The notes beneath the pieces are model-generated. The model worked only from the letters and a program-made list of their open reading frames with translations, had not been told where the DNA came from and made no database searches. Positions 28,368 through 37,622 of a DNA stretch of 64,000 bases are shown here, piece by piece. The number at the start of each line of letters is the position of its first letter. Position 1 is the first letter of the stretch. A program made the translations under genes and the position numbers. The stretch is from NCBI RefSeq assembly GCF_011769525.1, contig NZ_CP050440.1, positions 1,241,501 to 1,305,500 on the forward strand. Reading direction: 5' to 3'. Source of the DNA: Tolypothrix sp. PCC 7910 (GTDB lineage Bacteria; Cyanobacteriota; Cyanobacteriia; Cyanobacteriales; Nostocaceae).

Positions 28368-29390
28368 TTACTTCACAAATTGGGGCATAATTTCTGCCGC
28401 GGTAAAGATGCCATAAATGCCACGTTGATGCAATTGTTTACCTGCTTTGAGATAGCCAAAAGCTGGGCCGCAGACATTGGCTGCCATGCTGGTTTCATCC
28501 CCCAGGGTAAAGGTATGGGTGGAAATTTTACCTTCAAAAGTACGCCCTGTGACTTTAACGTTAGTGCTGAGGGGCTTTTTGGGATTACGTGTATCGACTA
28601 CACCCCCAACAGTCACGCGATCGCGCCCTACTATTCCGGCAAACTCTAACATTACATCATCGGCGTGTTCCATATTCTCTAGGGTCAGCACACCATTAGT
28701 TCTATCTAGTAAGGCTTCTACTTCTGCATCGGTCATCATTCTGGCTGTTTCTACTGTATAACCAGGCATATGACCGATATCTTCCCGAACGGTGGCGCGA
28801 TAGGCCTCCCAGTTGGCAATTCCCACACCAAAGGTAATTTCAACTTTGTGAATTTCGGCGTAGCTTTGGGCGGCTAAGGCGGCAGCGGCGGTTAATAGTC
28901 CTGGTGTTGCGCCACACCCAGTCATGTAAGTAATTCCTGCAGCTTCCAGTTCTGCTTTCATGGATAGCAGTTGTTCTACGGCGGTGGTACGCTTAATTGC
29001 ATCCACCAATACACCCCGCCAACCAGATTTAATAAATTCTTTGGCTACTGAGGGAATAAAATCATTGGGCAGGTTGGGTAAAGCTAGAAAATAACCATCT
29101 ACAGGTTGAGCGCTGGCGATTAAATCTTGAATACTATTGTTTGTTAAAGTGCCGACTGGCTCTAAATAACCTAAAGAACCCTGAGCCTGGTAGGTTTTAA
29201 TGCAAGCATCTGTTTTTAAACCCTCAGCAGCATAGGCGTAACCCTTTTGATCTGCTGCTGCGACTAAAATCATTTCCCGTTTACCAGCTAGTACCTTGGC
29301 GGCTGCTTGTCCGAGTCCACCGAAACCCAGTACTCCTACACGTATCGCTGGCGAAATATTTAGAGAACTTTTGACTTGTTCTGGATTCAT
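28368..29390 (-). CDS. Saccharopine dehydrogenase-like NAD(P)-binding protein
   Basis: A protein of 340 residues from the ATG at 29390 (a TTG two codons upstream is the alternative). It starts with a Rossmann fold, [17 protein letters not shown], and has the overall arrangement of saccharopine dehydrogenase-like oxidoreductases. A glycine-rich segment ([20 protein letters not shown]) is mid-protein. In cyanobacteria this family is usually annotated only in general terms; whether it acts in lysine, homospermidine or another amine pathway is unknown. It converges with the unknown gene beside pilC. Confidence 0.7.
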   Translation of the reverse strand: MNPEQVKSSLNISPAIRVGVLGFGGLGQAAAKVLAGKREMILVAAADQKGYAYAAEGLKTDACIKTYQAQGSLGYLEPVGTLTNNSIQDLIASAQPVDGYFLALPNLPNDFIPSVAKEFIKSGWRGVLVDAIKRTTAVEQLLSMKAELEAAGITYMTGCGATPGLLTAAAALAAQSYAEIHKVEITFGVGIANWEAYRATVREDIGHMPGYTVETARMMTDAEVEALLDRTNGVLTLENMEHADDVMLEFAGIVGRDRVTVGGVVDTRNPKKPLSTNVKVTGRTFEGKISTHTFTLGDETSMAANVCGPAFGYLKAGKQLHQRGIYGIFTAAEIMPQFVK

Positions 29391-30199
29391 AGTCAATTTG
29401 TAGAGTTGAATCGACAGCCTTTATCCTTCAGCATTTCAGCTTGTGGCCTGTGGCTGATGGCTTTTAGCTATAGAGGTTAATTATCATTCATTATCCGAGG
29501 TTCTACCATTCCTAAAACTGTTTTTTACTAAAAATTCTTGGTAAGTAATTGTTGCTTTAACAAGCAGGTATCAGTATAAACATAGGTATTGACCGTGTGA
29601 TTGTTCCCATAGCGCTCAAGTTTAACTAAAGACACAACATTCTTGTGCCCCTACCTGTTGATTTAATTTATCTGAAAAAGCTGTATGTTTAAGGCAGTGC
29701 GATCGCTTGCTGTTTATTGCTCACTTATTTACAACCTATTTCATTGGTAACCTGGAATACAAAAGCCTTTTTCCTACAAAGAAATACGACCATTATTGCT
29801 GTTAACAATTATCAGCTTATCTACCTCAATCTGGGGCTTAATTCCATTGGCTAATATTTATCAGCTACCTCATCCAAGTAGACAAGAGGAGCTTTGCAAA
29901 AGATAACAAGGAAGAGGATAGAATTGAGAATAAATTTCGGTTTGGAGGAACTCTCAGGGTTTTAACGTAGATGTGGTTTTAAGAATTGCTTGTTATCGAT
30001 TGACAGAAATATTTGATTAAATACTCTGCTATAAAAAATCATGCATTCTTTTTGAAAATTCTGATAAATATCAAGTTGCTTAATTGTCCTACTGTTGTGG
30101 ATGGAACAAATCAATCGATTTAGCTATCCTTGATTTGGAGCGATCATATTTGATAATCCGAAAAAATTCAGTAAACGTCACCGAAAATTTCTCAAAATT
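29391..30199. other. Intergenic region upstream of the 7TM-HD gene
   Basis: About 800 bp with no gene, no strong hairpin and no array. It has one HIP1-like site (near 29699) and is otherwise AT-rich. The last part could code for an N-terminal extension of the next gene if translation starts further upstream (in frame from 30134). Confidence 0.5.
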
Positions 30200-32509
30200 G
30201 TGTTAAGTCCTAGGTATTACAGGCAAACATCATCTAAGGGTAGGCGATTTCATCTGAAAAACCGACTGTACACTGCTGGGATATTGGTGTTGGTTGTAAT
30301 ATCTCTCTCCAGTGGACTAGGTTACCGTTTTTATAATCAACCACAACTTGATGTAGGAAAGGTAGCTCCTCAAACGCTGACTGCACCTAATTCAACTCAT
30401 ATTGAAGATGTAAAAACGACAGCAGAAAAACGCCGGGAAGCACGTAGTGGTGCGTTGGCGGTATGGGTTGTTGATTCACAAGTAAATGAGCAAATTAAAC
30501 AACATCTCCAGCAATTATTGGCAGAAGGAGAGCAAATCCGCGAGCAGGTGGGTAAATTTCCATTGATTCAAACTTCAGTCTTGTCCACAGCCACGCAAAC
30601 TTACCTCAGACAAGCACCAGAAGCCGAATGGCAAACAGTATTGCAAACTTTGGAGAAGAATACCAAAGTGGCTGGCTTAAATTCTACTCAACAGCAAGCG
30701 CTCAGGAATTTGCGAATTTATCGAGAGTCTAACTCCTCTCAGGCTTTATCTCAACTATTAAAAGCGATCGCTCAAGCTCGTCAGCGCTATGCTACCACTC
30801 TCAAGACCCTGAATAATAATGCCATTACTCAAGCTACAACCATTTATGATGGTAGTTTTTTAAATTTATCGGATGCAGATTGGCGGGAGACTAAAATCCA
30901 AATCCATCATACTTTAGAGCGAATGTTAGCACAGGGCATCTATCCAGGGTTATCCGCGATTAACTTGGACTCTGCAATCGAGATGCAGGTAAGTGTCTCT
31001 ATTCCCAAAACAGCACAACCTGTAGCAAAACGATTGCTATCAGCGGTAGTTACTCCCAATCTCATTAAAGATATCGAGCAAACTAAACTGATTGCAGAAC
31101 AAGCTGCACAAGCAGTAGAACCGACAATAGTCAGCATTCAAAAAGGTGAGGTTATTGTTAAGGCAGGAGAAAAAATTACTCAGGCTGATTTTGTACTATT
31201 AGACCATTTTCGTTTGAGCCAACGCCGCATCGATTGGCTGCATCTAACACGTTTTACGGCAATAGTAGGATTAGCAGTAGCTGTTTTTAGACTAGTAGAA
31301 AAACGGGTTTATGCCAAGTTAAGAAGTAGCGATTATGCCTTGATTATCCTTCTAACTCTCAGTGCGCCATTGCTGATATTCTTGACGAAATCATTTACAG
31401 GCTTACCAGCCATTGGGTTGCTTATTGGTAGCTTTTACGGTACGGCAATAGGGGGTACTGTAATGGGACTACTAGGAATATTGCTCTCCATTGGCACAGA
31501 GCTGAACTGGCATGATTTAATACCTAGTGCTACCAGCGGAATTTTGGGAGGATTAATGGCGGGACAATGGCGATTCCCTGGGAGAGAAGCACTGCGAACG
31601 CGAGAGGAATTAGCGACTTTAGGAATTTTAATTGGGTTGACCCAAGGAGTCGTTTATTTATTAGTAAATACTGCGATCGCTCCTCTTTGGTATGCTGTTC
31701 TTGGCACAGCAGTTCTCAATGGTTTGGCAGGGTTACTTTGGAGTATCTTAGCCTTAGGAATTAGCCCTTACCTAGAAACGGTATTTGATTTAGTGACACC
31801 AATTCGTTTGGCTGAATTGTCTAATCCCAACAGGCCTTTATTAAAACGCCTAGCGCATGAGACTCCTGGAACTTTTCAGCACACACTGTTTGTTGCAACT
31901 TTAGCAGAAGCCGCAGCAAGAGCATTACATTGCCATGTGGAATTGGTAAGAGCTGGAGTTCTGTATCATGACATTGGGAAAATGCATGATCCCCTAGGAT
32001 TTATTGAAAATCAAATGGCAGGCCCCAATAAACACGATGAGATTAACGATCCCTGGAAAAGTGCGGAAATCATTAAAAAGCACGTGAGTGAAGGGCTAGT
32101 CATGGCTCGTCAGTATAAGCTACCTAGCGCTATTCAGGCTTTTATTCCCGAACACCAAGGAACTATCTTGATTGCGTATTTCTACCAGGAGGCACAGCAA
32201 CAGCAGAAACATAATCCTGAGATAGGGTTGCACGAGTCAGATTTTCGCTATGATGGCCCTATTCCCCAATCCAAAGAAACAGGAATTGCCATGCTAGCTG
32301 ACGCTTGTGAAGCAGCGTTGCGATCGCTCAAAGATGCAACCCCAGAAGTAGCACTAGCAATGGTGAATAAAATTCTGAAAGCACGTTGGCAGGATAATCA
32401 GTTGGTGGATTCAGGATTAACACGAGAAGAAATGTCTCAAATTGCTTATATTTTTGTTCAGGTTTGGCAGCAGTTTCATCACAAAAGAATCCCCTATTCT
32501 AAATCCTAA
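30200..32509 (+). CDS. 7TM-HD family phosphohydrolase (PgpH-like)
   Basis: A 769-residue protein. It has an N-terminal membrane segment (about 22-40), an extracytoplasmic region to about 345, a cluster of seven hydrophobic helices (about 350-530) and a C-terminal cytosolic HD domain with the metal motif H590-D591-I-G-K. This is the 7TM receptor-HD architecture, whose characterised member PgpH hydrolyses cyclic di-AMP. The start used is GTG at 30200. The frame is open back to 30134 with a basic run (KKFSKRHRKFLK), so the true start may be upstream at a non-standard codon. Hydrolysis of c-di-AMP here is inferred. Confidence 0.82.
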   Translation: MLSPRYYRQTSSKGRRFHLKNRLYTAGILVLVVISLSSGLGYRFYNQPQLDVGKVAPQTLTAPNSTHIEDVKTTAEKRREARSGALAVWVVDSQVNEQIKQHLQQLLAEGEQIREQVGKFPLIQTSVLSTATQTYLRQAPEAEWQTVLQTLEKNTKVAGLNSTQQQALRNLRIYRESNSSQALSQLLKAIAQARQRYATTLKTLNNNAITQATTIYDGSFLNLSDADWRETKIQIHHTLERMLAQGIYPGLSAINLDSAIEMQVSVSIPKTAQPVAKRLLSAVVTPNLIKDIEQTKLIAEQAAQAVEPTIVSIQKGEVIVKAGEKITQADFVLLDHFRLSQRRIDWLHLTRFTAIVGLAVAVFRLVEKRVYAKLRSSDYALIILLTLSAPLLIFLTKSFTGLPAIGLLIGSFYGTAIGGTVMGLLGILLSIGTELNWHDLIPSATSGILGGLMAGQWRFPGREALRTREELATLGILIGLTQGVVYLLVNTAIAPLWYAVLGTAVLNGLAGLLWSILALGISPYLETVFDLVTPIRLAELSNPNRPLLKRLAHETPGTFQHTLFVATLAEAAARALHCHVELVRAGVLYHDIGKMHDPLGFIENQMAGPNKHDEINDPWKSAEIIKKHVSEGLVMARQYKLPSAIQAFIPEHQGTILIAYFYQEAQQQQKHNPEIGLHESDFRYDGPIPQSKETGIAMLADACEAALRSLKDATPEVALAMVNKILKARWQDNQLVDSGLTREEMSQIAYIFVQVWQQFHHKRIPYSKS

Positions 32510-32993
32510 ACAGCCTATAATTTAAAATTATTAATTACTTGAAAATCGGTTTTTATTCACAATTTTATCTTCTTGATTTTCTGGTTTTTAAATAAGCTAT
32601 TAAGCTTTTACATTTCAGTCTTAATTAAGGGATTTGTTGACTGTTAAAAATCAAAATTTTGCAGGTTAGATTATAGAGATTTTCATAGTAGTGATTTACA
32701 TTATATTTGCAACAGCTAAATGCTTCTTGAGAGTAAAAAATGTAATCCTCATATCTATCTGTTGCATTCTTTTTGATAAAGATTTAAATTTTACAGGGAA
32801 TTAAATATAATGACCCTATCTATTGATAAATTTAAAAGCACTTAAGCATTGATAAGAGTTTTTGCTATATTACCAAATATGCGTTCACAGATTAAATCCT
32901 GAACATAAGCAATCTCATCTGTAAATTTTGAGATAATTTTAATTTTTCCTGACCCACAAAAACATTTGAGGAATGCAAACATAAAATGTGGGG

Positions 32994-33018
32994 CTTAACC
33001 CAATAGGCTTGGGTTAAG
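32994..33018. terminator. Perfect 10-bp hairpin
   Basis: CTTAACCCAA pairs with TTGGGTTAAG around a five-base loop. It lies about 480 bp after the 7TM-HD stop codon with no T-run, so a terminator role is uncertain; it may be a repeat element. Confidence 0.35.
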
Positions 33019-33121
33019 AAAATTAATTAATCACAAAACCAAAAAACTAGTTACTCAACAAAAAACCGAACCATAATTTTGGAGGGGGTTTGGGGGACGC
33101 AACCGTCACCCAATCGGGGGT

Positions 33122-33140
33122 TTGGGGGAGAATCCCCCAA
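33122..33140. repeat. TTGGGGGA/TCCCCCAA hairpin element
   Basis: A perfect 8-bp stem with a 3-base loop, next to a second GGGGGTTTGGGGGA stretch at about 33084. It is a small palindromic repeat of the kind spread through cyanobacterial spacers. Confidence 0.45.
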
Positions 33141-33920
33141 TTTATCTGGCTTTTGTAATTAAGTGACAAATCAATCACTAATGAGCTTAACCTACCTGAA
33201 TAAATAGTAGAGTTTGATAGTCTGAATTAGTAATTATGGCGAAACTAATGGTGTGCTTAGTACCACACTGCTTTCATAAAGAAAATAGTTGTATTATTAT
33301 GACTAATTTTGATTTGGGATTCAGGATGCGATCGCCTAAATTTCCTTAGGTTCAATAGGTGGAAACTACTTGTGCGCGAACTACGTGATTAATATCTATA
33401 ATTTATCAGTACTGTCTGTAATATTTGTATTTATCAATCCTTTTTTCAGAATCTTTACCTAGATCCTCTTGCTCACAATCTAAACCTTGGTGTAGTGTGA
33501 GGTTCTTAATTATCCTTGAGCAAATCTTTGATTTATTGTCTGTATCGATACAATAACTATGCTATTCTAGTCAACTTCATATAGACACCAGAGCTATTAA
33601 CCATCTAATAGTGGCTGTTCATTACTGGAAAACTGTGCAGTTAATTGCCTAATTTTCCGCATAATAGTTCATATTTACAGGAAAATTTGATGATAGCTAT
33701 ACCTTCTGATATACTATGCATTTTTGTCACTAAAGCCCTATATACTAGACTAGACTTTGAACAATTTGAGATTTTTGTTAATTGTGATACCAGCAACCAT
33801 TAATTTTTAGAGGAAATACTAGCAAAAATACAGTTTTTAAGGTTTAGTAAAAACTAGATCCAGTATCATCAAAAAACCGAAAACTTCATGTGGTGTGATA
33901 ATCAAGAGAGGAGTGAAAAC

Positions 33921-34751
33921 ATGGATTTACGTCAAGACGCACTGCAAATCCTGAAGGAAACTAGTCGAACTTTTTATATACCAATTAGTATCTTACCGTC
34001 GGGATTACAAGAAGCAGTAGCGTCAGCATACTTGTGTATGCGAGCTATTGATGAAATTGAAGATCATCCAGAACTGGATAACCAAACTAAAGCGCAGCTA
34101 TTAAGAACAATTAGCTTGACATTACAAGCAGGCGTAGATGGCTTTGCAGTTGATGCCTTCTCCTCAGGATTTAGTGGTTACGAGAATACTTTAGCAGAAG
34201 TTACCCTCGGAATTAGAGAATGGTCAATATTAGCACCTGAATCTATCGCACCGCGAATTTGGGATGCAACCGCTGCAATGGCAGACCGGATGGCGTACTG
34301 GGCCGAACAAAATTGGCAGATTAGAACAGAATCAGATTTAGATCGTTACACATTTGGGGTTGCAGGGGCGGTGGGGTTATTACTATCAGATTTATGGGCT
34401 TGGTATGACAGCACAGAAACTAACCGTACTCAAGCTATAGGTTTTGGTCGCGGTTTACAAGCAGTGAATATTCTACGTAATCACGCTGAAGATTTGAAAC
34501 GGGGGGTAGACTTTTATCCTGAAGGTTGGACTGCTGCAAATATGCATGAATACGCACGCCGCAATTTAGCCTTGGCTGATGCTTATACTAAACACCTGCC
34601 ACCTGGCCCTGCTTTAGATTTTTGCCAAATTCCCCTCACCTTGGCACATGGAACCCTGGATGCCTTAGCTAACGGTAAAGAAAAACTCAGCCGTACAGAC
34701 GTTTTGGCACTCCTCAAGAAATTTATAGATGTGAATATGAAAGCTAGCTGA
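33921..34751 (+). CDS. Squalene/phytoene synthase-family protein of the hopanoid cluster
   Basis: I start at the ATG at 33921 (276 residues) because AGAGGAG (about 33906-33913) precedes it; an ATG 11 codons upstream is less likely. The family's first aspartate-rich motif is intact (D44-E-I-E-D48). The second motif reads N187-H-A-E-D191 inside AVNILRNHAEDLKRG, where the usual form is D-x3-D (as in CrtM D172/D176), so the first Asp is replaced by Asn. The gene is followed by hpnJ and hpnK, which ties it to triterpenoids. It may make squalene or presqualene diphosphate from farnesyl diphosphate, but the changed residue leaves the activity open. Confidence 0.72.
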   Translation: MDLRQDALQILKETSRTFYIPISILPSGLQEAVASAYLCMRAIDEIEDHPELDNQTKAQLLRTISLTLQAGVDGFAVDAFSSGFSGYENTLAEVTLGIREWSILAPESIAPRIWDATAAMADRMAYWAEQNWQIRTESDLDRYTFGVAGAVGLLLSDLWAWYDSTETNRTQAIGFGRGLQAVNILRNHAEDLKRGVDFYPEGWTAANMHEYARRNLALADAYTKHLPPGPALDFCQIPLTLAHGTLDALANGKEKLSRTDVLALLKKFIDVNMKAS

Positions 34752-34766
34752 TGAGGGGCTGGGGAC

Positions 34767-34817
34767 TGGGGAACTCGGGGCCCCCTCTGGGGATAAGGGG
34801 TAATGGGGACTGGGGAC
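34767..34817. repeat. 51-bp repeat, copy 1 (upstream of hpnJ)
   Basis: An identical 51-bp copy lies at 36413-36463. It contains GGGGCCCCC and CTGGGGAC units related to the CCCCAGT heptamer. The copies flank hpnJ in direct orientation. Confidence 0.8.
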
Positions 34818-34853
34818 AAGGAGAAATCTCTATTACCCATTACTTATTACCCA

Positions 34854-34930
34854 TTACCAATTACCAATTACCAATTACCAATTACCAATTACCAATTACC
34901 AATTACCAATTACCAATTACCAATTACCAA
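34854..34930. repeat. Tandem heptamer TTACCAA, eleven exact copies
   Basis: Eleven perfect 7-bp units directly before the ribosome-binding region of hpnJ (34957). Arrays this pure change length by slippage, so the spacing to hpnJ may differ between strains. Confidence 0.85.
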
Positions 34931-34956
34931 TTACCCTTAACTAAGGAGAGCTATCA

Positions 34957-36408
34957 ATGAAGAAAACTTTGTTCCTCAGTCCTCCTTCTTTTGATGGATT
35001 TGACGGTGGTGCAGGTTCGCGATACCAAGCTAAACGTGAAATTACTTCCTTTTGGTATCCCACATGGCTAGCGCAACCGGCGGCTTTAGTGCCAGGTAGT
35101 AAGCTTGTGGATGCACCACCGCATGGACAGACTGTGGATGATGTGCTGAAAATCGCTAAGGATTATGAGCTGGTTATCATGCATACCAGTACACCTTCAT
35201 TAGCTAATGATGTGAAGTGTGCTGAAGCCATTAAAGCCCAAAATCCCAATGTGCAAATTGGTTTTGTTGGGGCCCATGTGGCAGTATTGCCAGAGCAAAC
35301 ACTGCGGGATCATCCAGTGATCGACTTTGTTTGTCGTAATGAATTTGACTATACCTGCAAAGAACTAGCCCAAGGTCTATCTTGGGAAGACATTAAAGGT
35401 CTCAGCTATCGCGATAAATACTCTAACATCCGCCACAACGAGGAGCGGCCATTAATTCATGACTGGGACGCTATGCCCAGCGTCCTTCCTACCTATGCCC
35501 GTGACTTAGATATTACCAAATACTTCATCGGCTACCTACTGCATCCTTACATTTCCTTTTACACCGGGCGCGGTTGTCCGGCAAAATGCACCTTCTGCCT
35601 TTGGCCGCAGACAATTGGCGGACACCTATACCGTCATAAAAGCCCAGAAGTTGTAGGACGAGAGATGGAAGAAGCTAAAGCCATCTTCGGTGACAAGGTG
35701 CGGGAGTATATGTTTGATGATGATACCTTTACCATCGACAAACATCGAGCGATCGCAATTAGCGAACACATGAAGCGGCTCAAACTCACTTGGAGTTGTA
35801 ACGCTCGTGCCAATTTAGACTACGATACCCTAAAAACCCTACGCGACAACGGTCTGCGCTTGCTGCTTGTTGGTTTTGAATCTGGTAACCAAGATATTCT
35901 CAACCGCATTAAAAAAGGTATCAAGCTAGAAGTAGCGCGGGAATTTATGAAAAACTGCCATAAGCTAGGGATTACTGTGCATGGCACTTTCATTATTGGT
36001 CTACCAATTGAAACTCAAGAAACCGTAGAAGAGACAATTCGCTTCGCTTGCGAACTCAGTCCCCATACAATTCAAGTTTCAATTGCTGCACCTTACCCCG
36101 GTACAGAACTTTACGAACAAGCACAGGCTAACGGCTGGTTTACTAACCAATCTTTAGTAGCCAACTCTGGTATTCAAACCTCAACCCTGCAATATCCTAC
36201 GCTTTCCAGTGAAGAAATCGAAGATGCAGTTGAGCGTATGTATCGGAAATTCTACTTCCGTCCCAAAGCAATTATCCCCATTGTTAAGGAAATGCTTACA
36301 GACCGCCAGATGATGGTACGTCGCCTGCGCGAAGGCGGAGAGTTCTTCTCCTACCTGAGAGAACGCCGCAATCAGCAGACTGCTGCACACGCGGGGGTTG
36401 GGGAGTAG
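34957..36408 (+). CDS. hpnJ: Hopanoid radical SAM protein HpnJ
   Basis: A 483-residue B12-binding-domain radical SAM protein. The N-terminal cobalamin-binding region (about 40-150) is followed by the [4Fe-4S] motif GRGCPAKCTFC with C207, C211 and C214 (CxxxCxxC). The length and motif order fit HpnJ, which converts bacteriohopanetetrol derivatives to the cyclitol ether form. The start is preceded by AAGGAG (34943-34948). It sits between a squalene-synthase-type gene and hpnK in the usual hopanoid order. Specific substrate use is inferred from the family name and neighbours. Confidence 0.85.
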   Translation: MKKTLFLSPPSFDGFDGGAGSRYQAKREITSFWYPTWLAQPAALVPGSKLVDAPPHGQTVDDVLKIAKDYELVIMHTSTPSLANDVKCAEAIKAQNPNVQIGFVGAHVAVLPEQTLRDHPVIDFVCRNEFDYTCKELAQGLSWEDIKGLSYRDKYSNIRHNEERPLIHDWDAMPSVLPTYARDLDITKYFIGYLLHPYISFYTGRGCPAKCTFCLWPQTIGGHLYRHKSPEVVGREMEEAKAIFGDKVREYMFDDDTFTIDKHRAIAISEHMKRLKLTWSCNARANLDYDTLKTLRDNGLRLLLVGFESGNQDILNRIKKGIKLEVAREFMKNCHKLGITVHGTFIIGLPIETQETVEETIRFACELSPHTIQVSIAAPYPGTELYEQAQANGWFTNQSLVANSGIQTSTLQYPTLSSEEIEDAVERMYRKFYFRPKAIIPIVKEMLTDRQMMVRRLREGGEFFSYLRERRNQQTAAHAGVGE

Positions 36409-36412
36409 GGAT

Positions 36413-36463
36413 TGGGGAACTCGGGGCCCCCTCTGGGGATAAGGGGTAATGGGGACTGGGGAC
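36413..36463. repeat. 51-bp repeat, copy 2 (downstream of hpnJ)
   Basis: Identical to 34767-34817, just past the hpnJ stop codon. It is followed by AATGACAAATGACA-like repeats before hpnK. Confidence 0.8.
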
Positions 36464-36590
36464 TGGGGATGAGGAAGCAGGGGGGTAGGGAGCAGGCGCA
36501 AGGGGAGAATAAATTACCTATTACCAAACACCCATGACCCAATCACAAATGACAAATGACAAATGACAAATGACTAATGACCAATGACCA

Positions 36591-37448
36591 ATGCCAAAAC
36601 CCCGCCATGTAATTATTAATGCTGATGACTTTGGCTTTTCTGCTGGAGTCAATCAAGCAATTATTCAAGCTTATGAACAGGGTGTATTAACTAGTACCAG
36701 TTTGATGGTAACTGGAGATGCTGCCGAGGAAGCGATCGCTTGGGCACGTAAACACCCTAATTTAGCAGTAGGCTTGCATTTAGTGCTGGTGTGCGGTAAG
36801 TCTGCTCTCCCTCCCTCCCAAATTCCCCATTTGGTAGACTCTCAGGGTAATTTCTCCGATAGTCCTTTTCAAGCTGGGTTACGCTATCAATTCCATCCTG
36901 CTGCGCGTGAGGAATTGCGGCAAGAAATCCGCGCCCAGTTAACAAAATTCCGCGACTCTGGGCTGACTCTTTCTCATGTGGATGGGCATTTACATTTACA
37001 TACTCATCCCGTAGTATTGCGGATATTGGTAGAATTAGCCCAGGAATTCAATATTCGATTCATCCGTCTGCCATCGGAAGAACTAGCAATGACGCTCAAG
37101 CTTGACCGCACTGGAATATTTAATAAATTACTTTGGTCAGGAGTATTTGGCAGACTCCGCAGCTATGGTGAAAGTTTACTCAAATCACACAGTATTAAAT
37201 ACGCCGATCGCGTTTATGGATTACTGCAAACTGGAAAGATGAGTGAGGAATACTTGCTTGGTCTGATTCCGCAAATTCAAGCAGACTTAGTAGAGATTTA
37301 TTCCCATCCCGCAGTCATTCAACCAGGCGAACCACTAAACGGCCCATTAGGAGCAGGTGAAGTAGAACTTGCAGCGTTATTAAGTCAGCAGGTGCGCCAA
37401 GCTTTGACCGCTAGTGGCTTTGAATTAACTAACTATTACCAAATTTAA
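36591..37448 (+). CDS. hpnK: Hopanoid biosynthesis protein HpnK (YdjC/ChbG family)
   Basis: A 285-residue carbohydrate deacetylase-fold protein. The N-terminal motif VIINADDFGFSAGVNQAI (D12-D13) and the metal/active-site motif H129-V-D131-G-H133-L-H135 are the YdjC/ChbG signatures. The family member HpnK belongs to hopanoid clusters next to hpnJ and is thought to remove an acetyl group from the N-acetylated side-chain precursor. It lies on the same strand as hpnJ with about 180 bp of repeats between, so co-transcription is possible. Confidence 0.8.
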   Translation: MPKPRHVIINADDFGFSAGVNQAIIQAYEQGVLTSTSLMVTGDAAEEAIAWARKHPNLAVGLHLVLVCGKSALPPSQIPHLVDSQGNFSDSPFQAGLRYQFHPAAREELRQEIRAQLTKFRDSGLTLSHVDGHLHLHTHPVVLRILVELAQEFNIRFIRLPSEELAMTLKLDRTGIFNKLLWSGVFGRLRSYGESLLKSHSIKYADRVYGLLQTGKMSEEYLLGLIPQIQADLVEIYSHPAVIQPGEPLNGPLGAGEVELAALLSQQVRQALTASGFELTNYYQI

Positions 37449-37622
37449 AATATACTTTGCTTTATATGTTGGGCATAGGAATTGGAAATTTATTATCTTG
37501 TTTTTACCGATAAATTAGCCAAAAAATTTATTATTTTCTTTATGTAAAAAATCGTTTTATTTGGCAAATTTTAGGGAAGTATAAGCTGGATAACAACTTC
37601 CTATAAAATTCTGCTTCAGGCT

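Larger units (their letters stand above)
32510..33920. other. Long AT-rich intergenic region (1.4 kb)
   Basis: There is no gene and no long ORF on either strand. Two perfect hairpins are present at 32994-33018 and 33122-33140. The sequence between them repeats GGGGGTTTGGGGGA (about 33084-33129). The rest is low-complexity AT-rich, and I see no RNA gene in it. The end holds the ribosome-binding site of the next gene. Confidence 0.55.
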
